From: Prevotella sp.
Lineage (GTDB): Bacteria; Bacteroidota; Bacteroidia; Bacteroidales; Bacteroidaceae
Assembly (NCBI GenBank): GCA_016283605.1
Contig: JAEENF010000095.1
Location: 1-7,173, forward strand
Direction: 5' to 3'
Length of the DNA stretch: 7,173 bases
Made by a program: the position numbers and the translations under genes. Within the stretch, counting starts at the first letter, position 1. Each line of letters begins with the position of its first letter. The notes under the pieces are model-generated. The model saw only the letters and a list, made by a program, of their open reading frames with translations, was not told the origin of the DNA and did no database searches. Positions 6,264 to 7,173 of the stretch are shown piece after piece.

Positions 6264-7124
6264 CTATTGCTCGTACTTCTTGATAGCCTGCAACGTCTTC
6301 TGGCGACCGATGGCAACTATTTTCTCCGACTTATCGTAGTCGAAACTGCCATAGCGGCTCATCTGGATATCAACGAGCATTTCGGGTTTCGTCAGTTCGG
6401 CCATGAGGATGGAGTTCTGACGGATCATCAGCGAACTCGTCCGCGAAAGCACCGTATAATAGTTGAAATCGATGTTGTCGGGAATCAGCTTGTCCAGTAT
6501 CTTTGCCTTCAACGACTGGTCTTTCTTCTGTATCTCCGTCAGCCGGTGTTTCTCTTCCCACTGCGACTTGTAGTCATGACCGCTCACATCGATGCCTACC
6601 AGGATATCCCCAGGCTTTCTTTTCGCACGATTCAAGGGGATGGGGTTGATCACGCCCCCGTCAATGAGGATCATGCCGTCACGCTGCACAGGTTCGTAGA
6701 ACGACGGCAGCGATATGCTGGCACGGATAGCCTCGAACAGGCTGCCCTTGCTGAACACCACCTCCTTTCCGGCCTTCAGATCAGTAGCCACAGCGCAGTA
6801 TGGTATCGGCAGGTCTTCGATGGCCATATCTGGCACAAACTCCATGATGGCTTCGATGATGCGCTTCCCCTTGACGATATGATTCAGTGAGAACGAAAAG
6901 TCCGTCAGTTCCAGCATCTTCTTTCTGTCGATGGTTTTCATCCAATCACGGAACTCCTCCAGCTTGCCCGCAGCATAGACACCACCGACGAGTGCCCCCA
7001 TCGAGCACCCCGCTATCGAACTGATCCTATAGCCGTTAGCCTCAAGTTCCTCAATAGCCCCGATATGTGCCAGTCCTCGCGCGCCACCACTCGACAGCGC
7101 CAATGCCACATCTTTCTTTTTCAT
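6264..7124 (-). CDS. Patatin-like phospholipase family protein (RssA/NTE type)
   Basis: The 286-residue product belongs to the bacterial patatin-like serine hydrolases, which cleave acyl esters of lipids with a Ser-Asp dyad. Visible motifs: the oxyanion-hole loop SSGGARG (11-17), the nucleophile elbow GCSMG (39-43, Ser41), a conserved AIRASISLPSFYEPV helix and turn (132-146), and the catalytic DGG (155-157, Asp155) followed by VINPIPLNRA. No signal peptide or membrane segment is seen at the N-terminus, so it is probably cytosolic or loosely membrane-associated; the true substrate is unknown. The C-terminal part (about 190-286) is helical and charged. The start at 7124 gives MKKKDVALAL, the usual beginning of the fold; ATGs at 7139 and 7136 (MMVDGMKKK) are alternatives. 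A TTG at 7169 lies upstream of the -7 promoter box and is excluded on that ground. The gene is convergent with aroB. Confidence 0.93.
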   Translation of the reverse strand: MKKKDVALALSSGGARGLAHIGAIEELEANGYRISSIAGCSMGALVGGVYAAGKLEEFRDWMKTIDRKKMLELTDFSFSLNHIVKGKRIIEAIMEFVPDMAIEDLPIPYCAVATDLKAGKEVVFSKGSLFEAIRASISLPSFYEPVQRDGMILIDGGVINPIPLNRAKRKPGDILVGIDVSGHDYKSQWEEKHRLTEIQKKDQSLKAKILDKLIPDNIDFNYYTVLSRTSSLMIRQNSILMAELTKPEMLVDIQMSRYGSFDYDKSEKIVAIGRQKTLQAIKKYEQ

Positions 7125-7156
7125 TCCATCGACCATCATAAAAACATTTCTGGCTG

Positions 7157-7164
7157 CAAAACTA
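7157..7164 (-). promoter_or_regulatory. Bacteroidetes-type -7 promoter element for the patatin gene
   Basis: On the minus strand this reads TAGTTTTG followed by CAG, matching TAnnTTTG. The transcription start would lie near 7150, leaving about 11 bases to ATG 7139 or about 26 bases to ATG 7124; the longer leader favours the latter. The -33 element would fall beyond the window edge and cannot be checked. Confidence 0.7.
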
Positions 7165-7173
7165 CACAAAAAC

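Noticed and set aside
7089..7107. SSGGARG in place of the common GGGxxG oxyanion loop in the patatin protein
   Set aside because: This variant keeps the glycine pair and arginine and, as far as I recall, is frequent in bacterial patatin-like proteins, so it is not evidence of inactivity.

Overview
The window looks like a chromosomal segment of a member of the Bacteroidales, most likely a Prevotella-type genome. Three things point there: promoter elements of the Bacteroidetes type (TAnnTTTG) ahead of aroB and the patatin gene, the gene order YbbR-family protein / coaE / DUF5606, and a large SusC-like outer-membrane barrel with a CarboxypepD_reg N-terminal domain. Shine-Dalgarno sequences are essentially absent and leaders are A-rich, which also fits. 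The genus is an inference; no rRNA or tRNA gene is present.

Layout. Positions 2-697 (+) hold the 3' part of a YbbR/CdaR-like gene. It overlaps by ATGA the coaE gene (694-1644, +), whose reading frame runs without a stop into a DUF5606-like domain. A 150-bp convergent intergenic region carries a terminator nested in an array of short inverted repeats. Next comes a 1024-residue outer-membrane beta-barrel protein on the minus strand (1795-4869). A 164-bp divergent intergenic region follows, with a recognisable promoter for aroB and a 7-bp tandem repeat in its -33 region. aroB (5034-6161, +) encodes 3-dehydroquinate synthase. A terminator separates it from a convergent patatin-like phospholipase gene (6264-7124, -), whose -7 promoter element lies at the right edge of the window.

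The genes are mostly housekeeping: CoA biosynthesis (coaE), the shikimate pathway (aroB), envelope function (barrel protein, patatin) and possibly cyclic-di-AMP signalling (YbbR). I see no phage, CRISPR, toxin-antitoxin or defence system.

The most striking feature is inside aroB. A GC-rich REP-like palindromic element, built from two GGGGACTGTCCCC cores plus a tandemly duplicated 15-bp flank, sits in frame within the coding sequence. It adds roughly 27 residues exactly between the HxxxH metal-site helix and the third metal-binding histidine, while all recognisable catalytic residues are kept. Second in interest are the in-frame CoaE-DUF5606 fusion and the inverted-repeat array around the coaE terminator.
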